Counted from the stretch's first letter, positions 33,752 through 42,550 are shown. The stretch is 64,000 nucleotides of DNA from Lysinibacillus_B sp036662795 (GCF_036662795.1 NZ_JBAFWZ010000009.1:62001-126000); one strand, 5' to 3'. Translations and numbers: made by a program. Notes: a model not told the origin generated them from the letters alone.

Positions 33752-34368
33752 TTGAAGGGTTAAAATTTAATGAGCAAGGCTTAATTACAGCTGTTGTTCA
33801 AGATGCAAGATCAAAAGAAGTATTAACGGTAGCCTATATGAACGAGGAATCTTTAGTTAAAACTATTGAAACGAATGAAACATGGTTCTACTCACGTTCG
33901 CGTCAGGAGCTTTGGCATAAAGGAGCAACGAGTGGTAATACACAAAAGGTTGTATGTATTAAAGGGGATTGTGACGGGGATGCATTAGTTGTTGAAGTCT
34001 TGCCAGCCGGTCCAGCCTGTCATACTGGCACAACATCTTGCTTTACTAAAGAGCTAGTAGAGAATGATAAACCAGGATCAGTCGGAATTCTGCCACAGCT
34101 TGTGGAGGTTATTCGTCAACGTGAAATCGATATGCCTGAAGGGGCATACACTACATATTTATTCGATAAAGGGATCGATAAAATTTGTAAAAAAGTCGGT
34201 GAAGAAGCAACGGAGGTTGTCATCGGGGCTAAAAACCGTGATAAAGAAGAAGTAAAATGGGAAGCAGCCGATCTACTATACCACCTTCTAGTCCTTCTAC
34301 AAGAGCAAAAAATTGATGTATATGAAGTTCTAGATGTACTTCAAAAGCGTCATGAAGGAAAAAAATAA
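33748..34368 (+). CDS. hisI: Bifunctional phosphoribosyl-AMP cyclohydrolase/phosphoribosyl-ATP pyrophosphohydrolase
   Basis: 206 aa HisIE fusion. The N-terminal cyclohydrolase domain (about 1-110) has WFYSRSRQELWHKGATSGN and the zinc ligands in CDGDALVVEVLPAGPACHTGTTSCF. The C-terminal MazG-like pyrophosphohydrolase domain (about 118-206) has EEATEVVIGAKN and EAADLLYHLLVLL. It overlaps hisF by 4 bp. Its last 64 bases are the first unit of a 112-bp tandem repeat, so the 3' end is triplicated downstream while the gene itself is intact. Confidence 0.95.
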   Translation: MIEGLKFNEQGLITAVVQDARSKEVLTVAYMNEESLVKTIETNETWFYSRSRQELWHKGATSGNTQKVVCIKGDCDGDALVVEVLPAGPACHTGTTSCFTKELVENDKPGSVGILPQLVEVIRQREIDMPEGAYTTYLFDKGIDKICKKVGEEATEVVIGAKNRDKEEVKWEAADLLYHLLVLLQEQKIDVYEVLDVLQKRHEGKK

Positions 34369-34632
34369 GCAGAAAATATTCATGTTTTCTGCGTCGAAAG
34401 GCGACAGCCGGCAGACGCAAAAAATTGATGTATACGAAGTTCTAGATGTTCTTCAAAAGCGTCATGAGGGTAAAAAATAAGAAGGCAGTACTCCTGTTTT
34501 CTGCGTCGAAAGGCGACAGCCGGCAGACGCAAAAAATTGATGTATACGAAGTTCTAGATGTACTTCAAAAGCGTCATGAAGGAAAAAAATAAGAAGGCAG
34601 TACTCCTGTTTTCTGCGTCGAAAGGCGACAGC
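34305..34632 (+). repeat. 112-bp tandem repeat, about 2.9 units, including the hisI 3' end
   Basis: Units begin at 34305, 34417 and 34529 (GCAAAAAATTGATGTA). Each contains the last 64 bases of hisI with its stop codon, then a hairpin region and CGAAAGGCGACAGC. Homology stops at 34632. The period is not a multiple of three, so the extra copies are untranslated. Unit 1 has a perfect GCAGAAAA/TTTTCTGC hairpin (34370-34393) that looks like the original terminator. Units 2 and 3 share a changed hairpin, whereas units 1 and 3 share the GTACTTC and GAAGGA variants, a mosaic that suggests gene conversion. Confidence 0.93.
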
Positions 34633-34767
34633 TTCAGAATGCGTCCGCCTGTAGCGTAACGGTGCGAATAGTCATATTTTATAAGAAAATATGAACTATG
34701 TAATTAATGCCATAATAATTGTTTAAAAATCGTCATGAACAGATGTAGCGGTTTCTTAGGCTGTTTG

Positions 34768-34812
34768 TGCTATAATAGGTACTATTGTGAGGAACGTGTT
34801 CTAGCGTTCCTT
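34768..34812 (+). promoter_or_regulatory. Extended -10 promoter and leader hairpin of the yvcD-like gene
   Basis: TGCTATAAT (34768-34776) is followed by AGGAACG/CGTTCCT with an 8-nt loop (34790-34812) and TTATTTATT. The hairpin lies in the leader about 25 bp before the TTG start. Confidence 0.5.
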
Positions 34813-34837
34813 ATTTATTGTTTCGGAGGAAATATTT

Positions 34838-36358
34838 TTGGAAAATAAACGTCAAATAAAAAAGAACACTAACGTCGTATCGTTTATTCCGAACGGTGAC
34901 TATTACTACCAAAAAGCACTTACAGCATTGGAACGCGAACAAATGGATAAGGCGTATAAATATATTAAACGTGCAGCAGAACTAAGCCCAGACGATGCGC
35001 TTATTCTTTTGCAATATGGCATTTTAGAAATGGAAGCCCAAAACTTTGACCATGCATATGAACTTATACATACAGCCTATAGCCTAGATCCAAATGAGCC
35101 AGAGCTTATATTCATGCTAGCTGAAGTGTCAGGCTGCATCGGGTTGATGCATGATGCCAAAAAGTATGCGGAAAAATATTTAGAACTAGAGCCAAATGGG
35201 ATGTACGCCATGGAAGCTAGTGAAATTTTAGATTTTGTGGAATATGAGCGAGACTCTTTGGAAGAGCTAGATGAGCAGGATTCTGAGAAATTGCTTTCAC
35301 AGGAAAAAGCACGACGATTTATGGAAAAAGGAGACTTCGAGCAAGCGATAGCGGTGCTAGAAGACTTGATTGAGCAATTCCCAGATACATGGCCGGCCTA
35401 TAACAATTTATCGCTTGCCTATTTTTATATCGGAGAGCCAGAACAGGCAAAGGCATTATTAAATCATGTGCTTCGAGAAAATCATGGCAATCTCCATGCC
35501 CTATGTAATCTAGCTGTGTTTGCTTATTATGAAAAAAATGACACTGAGCTAAACTCTTTGCTAGAGGTGCTAACAAAAATTCAGCCATATGAATGGGATA
35601 ATCGCTATAAATTAGGGGCTACATTAGCACTAATCGGTGAATATGAAACAGCATTTAAATGGCTTCGTTCAATGAGTAGACGTGGTTTTGAAGGGGATCC
35701 TGGTTTTTATTTTTGGCTTGCCCAATCAGCTTATTTTTCAGGACATGAAGGTATTGCGAAATCAGCCTGGAATAACCTACTTGAACTGGATCCATCGAAG
35801 GAAGGCTATGAGCCATGGTTAGGAGTAGACAATAAAAACAATTCACTTGAAAATAGTCGAGAAATTATTATCGACAAAATCAATAGCAGCTTTACATCCG
35901 ACCGATTATTTGGCTTTTTCCTTTTAAAGCGCTCTGCCTATAAGCAAGAGATTATTGCGCATCCAAAATGGTTGGATGTATCAAAATATAATGAACTAGA
36001 AAAGCTATGTTTGGCATATGGGCTTGGTCATCAATTTAATGAAAAAAATAAAGCAGAGCTCCACTTTATACGAGCTATGTCAGTTGCTGAAGTTATTGCA
36101 GATCAATATGGTAGCATTCGACAAGAGGTAGCTCATGTATTACAGCTATGGTTTGCGCTATTTGATATAGCAATAAAGGAAAGCTATCCGTTCAAAAATG
36201 TTAATGCATTAGCTGCTGCCGTAGATTATATGTTCCATTCTGCAATGGATGAAAAAGTAACGAAAAAGAGATTTGCAGGGCAGTATGGAGTATCTGTAGC
36301 AACACTTACAAAGTATTGTGATGAGCTAATCGATTTCGTACCAACCCAATTATCATAA
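34838..36358 (+). CDS. yvcD: Tetratricopeptide-repeat protein (YvcD-like)
   Basis: 506 aa, soluble. Tandem TPR motifs occur at about 20-125 (YYQKALTALEREQMDKAYKYIKRAAELSPDDALILLQYG) and about 160-320 (MEKGDFEQAIAVLEDLIEQFPDTWPAYNNLSLAYFYIGEPEQAKALL). The C-terminal portion (about 430-506) is predicted helical with a helix-turn-helix-like end (KKRFAGQYGVSVATLTKYCDEL). The start is TTG with GGAGG eight bases upstream. Position between hisI and trxB matches yvcD of B. subtilis. It is probably a protein-interaction scaffold; function is not established. Confidence 0.82.
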   Translation: MENKRQIKKNTNVVSFIPNGDYYYQKALTALEREQMDKAYKYIKRAAELSPDDALILLQYGILEMEAQNFDHAYELIHTAYSLDPNEPELIFMLAEVSGCIGLMHDAKKYAEKYLELEPNGMYAMEASEILDFVEYERDSLEELDEQDSEKLLSQEKARRFMEKGDFEQAIAVLEDLIEQFPDTWPAYNNLSLAYFYIGEPEQAKALLNHVLRENHGNLHALCNLAVFAYYEKNDTELNSLLEVLTKIQPYEWDNRYKLGATLALIGEYETAFKWLRSMSRRGFEGDPGFYFWLAQSAYFSGHEGIAKSAWNNLLELDPSKEGYEPWLGVDNKNNSLENSREIIIDKINSSFTSDRLFGFFLLKRSAYKQEIIAHPKWLDVSKYNELEKLCLAYGLGHQFNEKNKAELHFIRAMSVAEVIADQYGSIRQEVAHVLQLWFALFDIAIKESYPFKNVNALAAAVDYMFHSAMDEKVTKKRFAGQYGVSVATLTKYCDELIDFVPTQLS

Positions 36359-36438
36359 GCATAAAAGTTGAAAAGAGTAATTACATCGCATACGATATAA
36401 TTACTTACTTGGCACATAAGAAAGTATAAAATAAAGTG

Positions 36439-36499
36439 AATATCCGCAAAAGAATAGACAGTATCACGCCTTGTTTTGAACGAGATGTGTTTTTCTAAT
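36439..36499 (+). repeat. Stem-loop repeat family, copy B (directly ahead of trxB)
   Basis: It aligns with 48887-48950 over its length (AATATCCGCAAAAGAA at the left, CGAGATGTGTTTTTCTAAT at the right). ATCACG and CGAGAT can form an imperfect stem followed by GTGTTTTTCT. It ends about 5 bp before the trxB ribosome site, so it would act as a leader terminator if it terminates at all. Confidence 0.65.
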
Positions 36500-36516
36500 C
36501 AGAGGAGGAAGTTACA

Positions 36517-37461
36517 ATGACGGAAGAAAAAATTTATGATGTAGTAATTATTGGAGCAGGCCCAGCAGGTATGACAGCGGCGGTTTATACTTCACGTGCA
36601 AACCTTTCAACATTAATGATTGAGCGCGGTATTCCTGGTGGTCAAATGGCTAGTACAGAGGAAGTAGAAAACTACCCTGGCTTTGATACAATTTTAGGAC
36701 CAGAATTATCAACGAAAATGTTCGATCATGCGAAAAAATTTGGTGCAGAGTATGCTTATGGCGATGTATCAGAAATCATCGATGGTGAGCAGTACAAAAC
36801 GATTAAATCTGGAAATAAAGAATATAAAACACGTTCTATCATTATTTCAACGGGTGCTGAATATAAAAAAATGGGTGTGCCAGGTGAAGCAGAGCTTGGT
36901 GGTCGTGGTGTCAGCTACTGTGCAGTATGTGACGGTGCATTCTTTAAAGGGAAAAATTTAGTCGTTGTTGGCGGTGGTGACTCTGCAGTTGAAGAGGGTG
37001 TATACTTAACACGCTTTGCTGAAAAAGTAACAATTGTTCATCGTCGTGATCAATTACGCGCACAGAAAATTTTACAAGACCGTGCATTTGCAAATGAAAA
37101 AGTCGACTTTATTTGGAATTCTACTGTAAAGGAAATTAATGAAGTAGATGGCAAAGTAGGAAGTGTTACACTTCAATCGACAGTAGATGGGACAGAATCT
37201 GAATTTAAAGCAGATGGCGTATTCATCTACATCGGGATGGACCCACTAACAGCACCATTTAAAGAGCTTAACATTTTAAATGAAAACGGCTATGTTGTAA
37301 CGAACGAAAAGATGGAGACAGCAGTGCCAGGTATTTTTGCTGCTGGTGACGTACGTGATAAAATGCTGCGTCAAATCGTTACAGCAACAGGTGATGGCAG
37401 TATTGCCGCACAAGCAGCACAGCATTTCGTAGAAGAGCTAAAAGAAAAGTTTGAGCAATAA
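36517..37461 (+). CDS. trxB: Thioredoxin-disulfide reductase
   Basis: 314 aa flavoprotein passing NADPH electrons to thioredoxin. The FAD motif GAGPAG lies near residues 13-18, redox cysteines Cys135 and Cys138 in CAVCDG, the NADPH motif GGGDSAVEEG follows, and ATGDGSIAAQAAQHF ends the FAD domain. The ribosome site is GAGGAGG. Copy B of the stem-loop family immediately precedes it; two terminators follow. Confidence 0.97.
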   Translation: MTEEKIYDVVIIGAGPAGMTAAVYTSRANLSTLMIERGIPGGQMASTEEVENYPGFDTILGPELSTKMFDHAKKFGAEYAYGDVSEIIDGEQYKTIKSGNKEYKTRSIIISTGAEYKKMGVPGEAELGGRGVSYCAVCDGAFFKGKNLVVVGGGDSAVEEGVYLTRFAEKVTIVHRRDQLRAQKILQDRAFANEKVDFIWNSTVKEINEVDGKVGSVTLQSTVDGTESEFKADGVFIYIGMDPLTAPFKELNILNENGYVVTNEKMETAVPGIFAAGDVRDKMLRQIVTATGDGSIAAQAAQHFVEELKEKFEQ

Positions 37462-37507
37462 TTTTACGTGGATTTAATGCTACTGTAACCTTAATGAAAC
37501 AAATATT

Positions 37508-37572
37508 GGGTAAAATGGATTTATAGTAAGATTGTTGATTAGGCAATCTGACGAAGTTTACCCCCTTTTTTA
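37508..37572 (+). terminator. Nested stem-loop terminator after trxB
   Basis: The outer stem GGGTAAA/TTTACCC encloses an inner stem AGATTG/CAATCT; CCTTTTTT follows. A two-level terminator. Confidence 0.65.
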
Positions 37573-37583
37573 TACTTTATATT

Positions 37584-37627
37584 TAGGTTGTTTCCGAAGC
37601 AAAAAGCGGAGGCAGCCTCTTTTTTTA
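37584..37627 (+). terminator. Second terminator after trxB
   Basis: AGGTTGTTTCCG pairs with CGGAGGCAGCCT (mismatched centre), then CTTTTTTT. Confidence 0.8.
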
Positions 37628-37647
37628 TGAGAAAGGATTGTATACTT

Positions 37648-37677
37648 TTGTAACGATGCGCCCTAACAAGTTATAAT
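37648..37677 (+). promoter_or_regulatory. Promoter of the yvcI-rapZ-yvcK-whiA operon
   Basis: TTGTAA (37648-37653), 18 bp, TATAAT (37672-37677), 38 bp before the ATG. Confidence 0.6.
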
Positions 37678-37715
37678 GGAGAAAAGTGAAAGAATAGATT
37701 TGAGGTGTTTTTGTT

Positions 37716-38183
37716 ATGCAAAGAATTGCCAACCTGTTAGCGATAAAGGACAACAAAGTATTACTATTGCAAAAGCCACGACGAGGGTGGTTCGTCGCGC
37801 CTGGCGGAAAGATGGAAAGTGGCGAATCCATTTACGAGGCGGCCATTCGAGAGTTTCAAGAGGAAACAAATGTAATACCACATGATATTCATTTAAAGGG
37901 TGTTTTTACAATGGTTATTAAAAGCGGAGACAGAGTTGTCGATGAATGGATGCTATATACCTTTGTCGCAAAAGGTGTTGAAGGCACACCTTTTGAGGAA
38001 ACACGAGAAGGCAAGCTAGCATGGCATACTATTGAAAGCTTAAAAACACTTCCGATGGCGCAGGGAGATCGTACAAATCTAGTATTTGCCTCTACTAAAC
38101 AAGGAATACAATATGGCACATTTGAGTATACACAGGATTTTGAGCTAATTAGTGAAACTATACAAATGTCAATTGAACAATAG
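37716..38183 (+). CDS. yvcI: NUDIX hydrolase (YvcI-like)
   Basis: 155 aa. The Nudix box runs from about residue 31 to 53 (GKMESGESIYEAAIREFQEET) with all catalytic Glu/Arg positions. The N-terminal strand IANLLAIKDNKVLLLQKPRRGWFVAPGG resembles 8-oxo-dGTP or dihydroneopterin-triphosphate hydrolases. It hydrolyses a nucleoside-diphosphate-linked substrate that cannot be named from sequence. It leads the operon yvcI-rapZ-yvcK-whiA, as in B. subtilis. Confidence 0.9.
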   Translation: MQRIANLLAIKDNKVLLLQKPRRGWFVAPGGKMESGESIYEAAIREFQEETNVIPHDIHLKGVFTMVIKSGDRVVDEWMLYTFVAKGVEGTPFEETREGKLAWHTIESLKTLPMAQGDRTNLVFASTKQGIQYGTFEYTQDFELISETIQMSIEQ

Positions 38184-38201
38184 AAGGGAAGCGAATCTAA
38201 A

Positions 38202-39092
38202 GTGGCTATAAGTCAGCACTATACACATGAATTAGTAATCATTACAGGTATGTCGGGTGCAGGGAAAACGGTTGCTGTACAAAGCTTTGAGGATTTAGGC
38301 TATTATTGTGTGGATAATTTACCTCCTGAACTACTAACTACATTTTTAGCTTTGATGAAAGAATCAGAGAAAAAAATTACACGTATTGCCGCTGTTATGG
38401 ACTTACGAGGGAGAGAATTTTTTGATTCATTAATTGATGCGCTGGATGCCCTAGTGAAGGAAGAGGATATTTCGCCGCAAATACTATTTTTAGATGCAGA
38501 TAATGAAACGCTTGTACGTCGTTATAAAGAATCACGTCGCTCTCATCCACTCTCACCACTTGGATCACCGCTAGAAGGAATCCAGCAGGAGCGTCAGATG
38601 CTATCGGAGTTAAAGGGGCGTGCCAAGAAGATTTTTAATACGTCTCAAATGAAGCCACGTGAACTACGAGAGCGCATCACATTTGAGTTTTCTAATACGA
38701 GTGCACCGATATTCTCCATAAATGTGATGTCCTTTGGATTTAAGCATGGGATACCGATTGATGCAGATTTAGTGTTTGATGTTCGTTTTTTAAAAAATCC
38801 TTACTACGTAGAGGAGCTTCGTCATAAAACGGGGCTACAAACAGAAGTATCGTCCTACGTTTTGGCGACAGATGAAACACAACAGCTCATTGCAAAGCTA
38901 ACAGACTTGTTCCATTTTATGATTCCACAATATAAAACGGAGGGGAAATCTCAGCTTGTTATTGCATTTGGCTGTACTGGAGGTCAGCATCGCTCTGTAA
39001 CGCTGGCAGAATATTTTGGAAAGCTGTTAAGTCATACGCAACAAACCGTAATTACTCATAGAGATATCGATCAACATCATCGAAAGGATTGA
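38202..39092 (+). CDS. rapZ: RapZ/YvcJ P-loop nucleotide-binding protein
   Basis: 296 aa. Walker A GMSGAGKT is at residues 16-23. The C-terminal domain ends with the hallmark AFGCTGGQHRSVTLAEYFG, and EFSNTSAPIFSINVMSFGFKHG is near residue 170. E. coli RapZ binds GlmZ/GlmY small RNAs; the Bacillus protein is an ATP/GTPase linked to competence and perhaps amino-sugar control. The start is GTG with AGAAGGGAAG upstream. It lies 18 bp after yvcI and 4 bp before yvcK. Confidence 0.94.
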   Translation: MAISQHYTHELVIITGMSGAGKTVAVQSFEDLGYYCVDNLPPELLTTFLALMKESEKKITRIAAVMDLRGREFFDSLIDALDALVKEEDISPQILFLDADNETLVRRYKESRRSHPLSPLGSPLEGIQQERQMLSELKGRAKKIFNTSQMKPRELRERITFEFSNTSAPIFSINVMSFGFKHGIPIDADLVFDVRFLKNPYYVEELRHKTGLQTEVSSYVLATDETQQLIAKLTDLFHFMIPQYKTEGKSQLVIAFGCTGGQHRSVTLAEYFGKLLSHTQQTVITHRDIDQHHRKD

Positions 39093-39096
39093 TGTA

Positions 39097-40080
39097 ATGG
39101 GCATTAAGAAAAAGCGCATAGTAGTAATTGGCGGCGGTACAGGTTTATCGACTTTAGTACGCGGCTTAAAAACACATAATTTTGATATTACTGCAATCGT
39201 TACAGTAGCAGATGATGGTGGCTCGTCGGGAAGGCTACGTGATGATTATGATATCCCGCCACCAGGCGATGTACGAAATGTCATCGCTGCTCTATCGGAT
39301 GTAGAGCCATTAGTAGAGCAGATGTTTCAGTATCGCTTTACGAATTCCAATGATTTAGGTGGTCATTCATTAGGAAATCTAATGCTAACCGCTTTAACCG
39401 AAATAACAGGTGATTTTAGCCATGCCATTGCAGAAATGAGTAAAGTATTAAATGTACATGGTAAGGTAATTCCAGCAGCTAATAAAAAGGTTACACTACA
39501 CGCAGAGTTACAAGATGGTACGTATATTCAGGGGGAATCAAAAATCTCTGATGCGACCAAGCCTATAAAGCGTGTTTTTTTAACGCCGCCAAATACGCAA
39601 CCGTTACCAGCGGCGATTCGAGCGATTAATCGAGCAGATTATATTTTAATCGGTCCAGGAAGCTTATATACGAGCATTATTCCCAATTTAATTGTGAAAG
39701 ATATTGGAGAGGCAGTCGTACGAGCTAGGGCTAAAAAAATCTATATTTGCAATTTAATGACCCAAAAGGGAGAAACGATTGGCTACAGTGCTGCTGATCA
39801 TGTAGCGGCTATTCATCTCCATGTTGGCAAGACGTTTCTTGAGTCGATATTGATTAATAACGAAGACCTACCACAGCCAATCAAGGAAAGCTATAAAGAG
39901 GAAAATGCTGAACCAGTTCATTTTGATATTGAGCGCTTACAAGAGCTAGGATTAGAAATCAATAAAAGAGAAATAGCGCTTATTACAAAAGGAGTCGTTC
40001 GTCATGATGCGATTAGTGTAGCAGATTGGCTTTGTGAATATACACAACTCCAGGAAAAAGAAAGAACGAGTTTATCGTAA
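39097..40080 (+). CDS. yvcK: Gluconeogenesis factor YvcK (CofD-like fold)
   Basis: 327 aa. The UDP-GlcNAc-binding N-terminus has GGGTGLSTLVRGLK (12-25) and VADDGGSSGRLRDDYDIPPPGDVRN; the fold is that of 2-phospho-L-lactate transferase. In B. subtilis YvcK is needed for growth on gluconeogenic carbon sources and for normal shape, and it is phosphorylated by PrkC. AAAGGATTGATGTA precedes the ATG, 4 bp after rapZ. Confidence 0.95.
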   Translation: MGIKKKRIVVIGGGTGLSTLVRGLKTHNFDITAIVTVADDGGSSGRLRDDYDIPPPGDVRNVIAALSDVEPLVEQMFQYRFTNSNDLGGHSLGNLMLTALTEITGDFSHAIAEMSKVLNVHGKVIPAANKKVTLHAELQDGTYIQGESKISDATKPIKRVFLTPPNTQPLPAAIRAINRADYILIGPGSLYTSIIPNLIVKDIGEAVVRARAKKIYICNLMTQKGETIGYSAADHVAAIHLHVGKTFLESILINNEDLPQPIKESYKEENAEPVHFDIERLQELGLEINKREIALITKGVVRHDAISVADWLCEYTQLQEKERTSLS

Positions 40081-40131
40081 CGATATGGTATGATAAAACA
40101 TACATATTGTGATGGAAAGGGGGTTAATTCT

Positions 40132-41079
40132 ATGTCATTTGCCTCAGAGACAAAAAAGGAGTTAACGCAAGTCGATGCAGATGATCTAAGCTTGAAGGCA
40201 GAAGTATCCGCCCTCATTCGAATGAACGGCTCTCTTAGCTTTGCAAACCGTCAACTAAGCTTAGATGTTCAGACTGAAAATGCCGCCATTGCAAGGCGTC
40301 TTTATACAATTGTCAAAAAATTATATCCTTATAATGTTGAGTTGCTCGTTCGAAAAAAGATGCGTTTAAAAAAGAATAATGTTTATATTTGTCGTGTTCG
40401 CGACGGCGCTCGAGAATTGCTAACAGATTTACAAATTATTTCTGACGAGTTTCAATTTCATCATACAATTTCGAAGTCGCTTATACCGAAAAATAATCAT
40501 AAGCGAGCGTACTTGCGCGGCGCATTCCTCGCTGGGGGCTCTGTTAATAATCCTGAAACATCTGCATATCATCTTGAAGTATATTCTCTTTATAAGGAGC
40601 ATGGAGAAGCCCTTGCAGATTTAATGAATCAATTTCAGCTGAACGCTAAAACAATCGAGCGGAAAAAGGGCTTTGTTACGTACTTAAAGGAAGCGGAAAA
40701 GATTTCAGATTTTTTAAGCTTAGTTGGAGCGCATCAGGCGATGTTAAAATTCGAGGACGTGCGAATTGTACGAGATATGCGTAATAGCGTAAATCGCATC
40801 GTCAATTGTGAGACAGCAAACTTAAATAAAACAATTGGTGCAGCCCTAAGACAAGTCGATAATATTCGATTTATCGAGAATGCAATTGGGCTCGATCAGT
40901 TGCCGGAAAAGCTTCGCGAAATTGCACGTCTACGTGTCGAATATCAGGACGTAACATTAAAGGAGCTAGGAGAAATGGTATCGACTGGAGTTGTTAGTAA
41001 GTCAGGTGTAAATCATCGACTACGAAAAATCGACGAAATTGCTGATGCACTTCGCAGAGGCGAGCAAATTAATTCATAG
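40132..41079 (+). CDS. whiA: Sporulation/cell-division regulator WhiA
   Basis: 315 aa. It starts MSFASETKKELTQ, with a LAGLIDADG-derived N-terminal domain (the AYLRGAFLAGGSVNNPETSAYHLE region lacks nuclease acidic residues) and a C-terminal helix-turn-helix (LRVEYQDVTLKELGEMVSTGVVSKSGVNHRLRKI). WhiA controls sporulation genes in actinomycetes and affects cell division in Bacillus. The ATG at 40132 has GGGGG eight bases upstream; the longer open frame from 40090 does not. Confidence 0.95.
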   Translation: MSFASETKKELTQVDADDLSLKAEVSALIRMNGSLSFANRQLSLDVQTENAAIARRLYTIVKKLYPYNVELLVRKKMRLKKNNVYICRVRDGARELLTDLQIISDEFQFHHTISKSLIPKNNHKRAYLRGAFLAGGSVNNPETSAYHLEVYSLYKEHGEALADLMNQFQLNAKTIERKKGFVTYLKEAEKISDFLSLVGAHQAMLKFEDVRIVRDMRNSVNRIVNCETANLNKTIGAALRQVDNIRFIENAIGLDQLPEKLREIARLRVEYQDVTLKELGEMVSTGVVSKSGVNHRLRKIDEIADALRRGEQINS

Positions 41080-41189
41080 CCTTGTAAAATAAAATGGTAA
41101 CGATTTCATAATCAGACATTGTTCTTTTTGTGCTATTTCGTTAAGATAAACTATAGGTAGATGTACGGTAAGGAAAGGGAGTTTTGCGA

Positions 41190-41447
41190 ATGGTTGAAAA
41201 CCAAGTAGAAGTAAAATTAAAAACTGGCTTACAGGCGCGCCAAGCTGCACTTTTCGTGCAAGAAGCAAACCGCTTTAAGGCAGATATATACCTACAAAAG
41301 GACGACAAAAAAGTAAATGCCAAATCGATTATGGGCATTATGAGCTTAGCAATTGCTCAAGGAACAGTCGTTACGTTAATGGCTGAAGGCGACGATGCAG
41401 AAAAAGCCGTTACTGCATTAACAGCTATAATCCAACATGAAGATTAA
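41190..41447 (+). CDS. crh: Catabolite repression HPr-like protein
   Basis: 85 aa. It is an HPr paralogue in which the PTS-phosphorylated His15 is replaced by Gln15 (KTGLQARQA), while regulatory Ser46 (NAKSIMG) is kept. It therefore cannot take part in sugar transport but can be phosphorylated by HprK and act as CcpA corepressor. The ATG at 41190 follows GGAAAGGGAG; an in-frame TTG six bases earlier is too close. It ends in a perfect terminator. Confidence 0.96.
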   Translation: MVENQVEVKLKTGLQARQAALFVQEANRFKADIYLQKDDKKVNAKSIMGIMSLAIAQGTVVTLMAEGDDAEKAVTALTAIIQHED

Positions 41448-41452
41448 TGAAT

Positions 41453-41491
41453 CAACACATAACCTGGACCGATCCTAGGTTATGTGTTTTT
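41453..41491 (+). terminator. Terminator of crh
   Basis: AACACATAACCT and AGGTTATGTGTT form a perfect stem, then TTT. Confidence 0.93.
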
Positions 41492-41580
41492 ACGTTGTCG
41501 GATAATTAAAAGATAGGATAAATAACGTTGAAGATAAATAAAACCGAAAATAGGTTAATTAATCTTCCGGATGCAAAACA

Positions 41581-41609
41581 AAAAACGCACCGCTTTTATA
41601 GCGATGCGC
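41581..41609 (-). terminator. Terminator of clpP
   Basis: On the minus strand AGCGCATCGC, an A/T loop, GCGGTGCGTTTTTTG. It lies just past the clpP stop. Confidence 0.82.
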
Positions 41610-41619
41610 TGGACAAAAA

Positions 41620-42213
41620 TTATTTCTTGTCAGTGTTACGGTCGAAAATTTTGTCGATTAGGCCGTATGATTTAGCTTGCTCTGCTGTCATGAAGTTATC
41701 ACGATCTGTGTCACGAGCTAATGTTTCGTAATCTTGACCAGTATTTTTAGCCATAATTGTATTTAATTTTTCACGTAAGAATAAAATGCGTTTTGCAGCA
41801 ATTTCGATTTCAGTTGCCTGACCTTGAGCGCCGCCTAGTGGTTGATGAATCATTACTTCCGCATTTGGTAAGGCATAGCGTTTTCCTGGCTCACCCGCAG
41901 AAAGTAGGAATGCGCCCATAGAAGCAGCCATACCGATACAAATTGTTTGTACTTGTGGCTTAATGAAATTCATCGTGTCGTAAATTGCCATCCCCGCTGT
42001 AATGGATCCGCCCGGAGAGTTAATGTAAAGGAAAATATCTTTATCTGGGTCTTCTGCTTCTAAGAAAAGTAACTGCGCTACGATTGAGTTGGCAACATTG
42101 TCGTCAATCGCGCTTCCTAATAAAATGATACGGTCTTTTAATAGGCGTGAATAGATGTCGTATGCACGTTCACCGCGGTTTGTTTGCTCAATAACTGTAG
42201 GTATTAAATTCAT
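41620..42213 (-). CDS. clpP: ATP-dependent Clp protease proteolytic subunit
   Basis: 197 aa. The catalytic triad Ser98 (GMAASMGAF), His123 (MIHQPLGG) and Asp172 (DTDRDNF) is complete. It forms the 14-subunit chamber used by ClpC, ClpX and ClpE for regulated and quality-control proteolysis. The ATG has AAAGGAGG upstream. A CtsR-like heptad pair and a TATAAT box lie about 95 bp upstream, as expected for class III heat-shock control. Confidence 0.97.
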   Translation of the reverse strand: MNLIPTVIEQTNRGERAYDIYSRLLKDRIILLGSAIDDNVANSIVAQLLFLEAEDPDKDIFLYINSPGGSITAGMAIYDTMNFIKPQVQTICIGMAASMGAFLLSAGEPGKRYALPNAEVMIHQPLGGAQGQATEIEIAAKRILFLREKLNTIMAKNTGQDYETLARDTDRDNFMTAEQAKSYGLIDKIFDRNTDKK

Positions 42214-42304
42214 TGTAAAAATCCTCCTTTTAAAAAGGTTAATTCGAATACTTAATGCTGAAAAAAGGAATGGTTTTCAGCTGTACCAATATCATACACA
42301 TTAT

Positions 42305-42321
42305 AGTCAAGGAAGGTCAAA
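42305..42321 (+). promoter_or_regulatory. CtsR operator overlapping the clpP promoter
   Basis: AGTCAAG-GAA-GGTCAAA matches the CtsR direct heptad repeat (RGTCAAA-NAN-RGTCAAA) with one deviation. On the minus strand a TATAAT lies at about 42304-42299 with TTTATA 16 bp upstream as -35, so the heptads occupy the promoter spacer. Confidence 0.8.
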
Positions 42322-42342
42322 TATAAACTCCGACTTTCATAG

Positions 42343-42371
42343 TTGAAATGTGCAGGATACACTTGTATAAT
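42343..42371 (+). promoter_or_regulatory. Promoter upstream of tRNA-Arg
   Basis: TTGAAA (42343-42348), 17 bp, TATAAT (42366-42371), about 100 bp before the tRNA and divergent from clpP. Confidence 0.65.
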
Positions 42372-42475
42372 GGGTAGGTCGTCATATTATTGGCGATATT
42401 ATCTTGTATTTTTAATGCACTATATTAGTGTGCAAAAGTATAGGAGTCGTTAACTGTTTTTATTTTAATTATATT

Positions 42476-42550
42476 GTCCTCGTGGTGTAATGGATAACAC
42501 TGAAGATTCCGGTTCTTCCGCTGGGGGTTCGATTCCCTCCGAGGGCGCCA
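42476..42550 (+). tRNA. tRNA-Arg (anticodon CCG)
   Basis: 75 nt with encoded CCA. Acceptor GTCCTCG pairs with CGAGGGC (one G-T), the D arm is GTGT...ACAC, the anticodon stem GAAGA/TCTTC encloses loop TTCCGGT with anticodon CCG (codon CGG), and the T arm is GGGGG-TTCGATT-CCCTC. All arms fold by eye. Confidence 0.95.
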
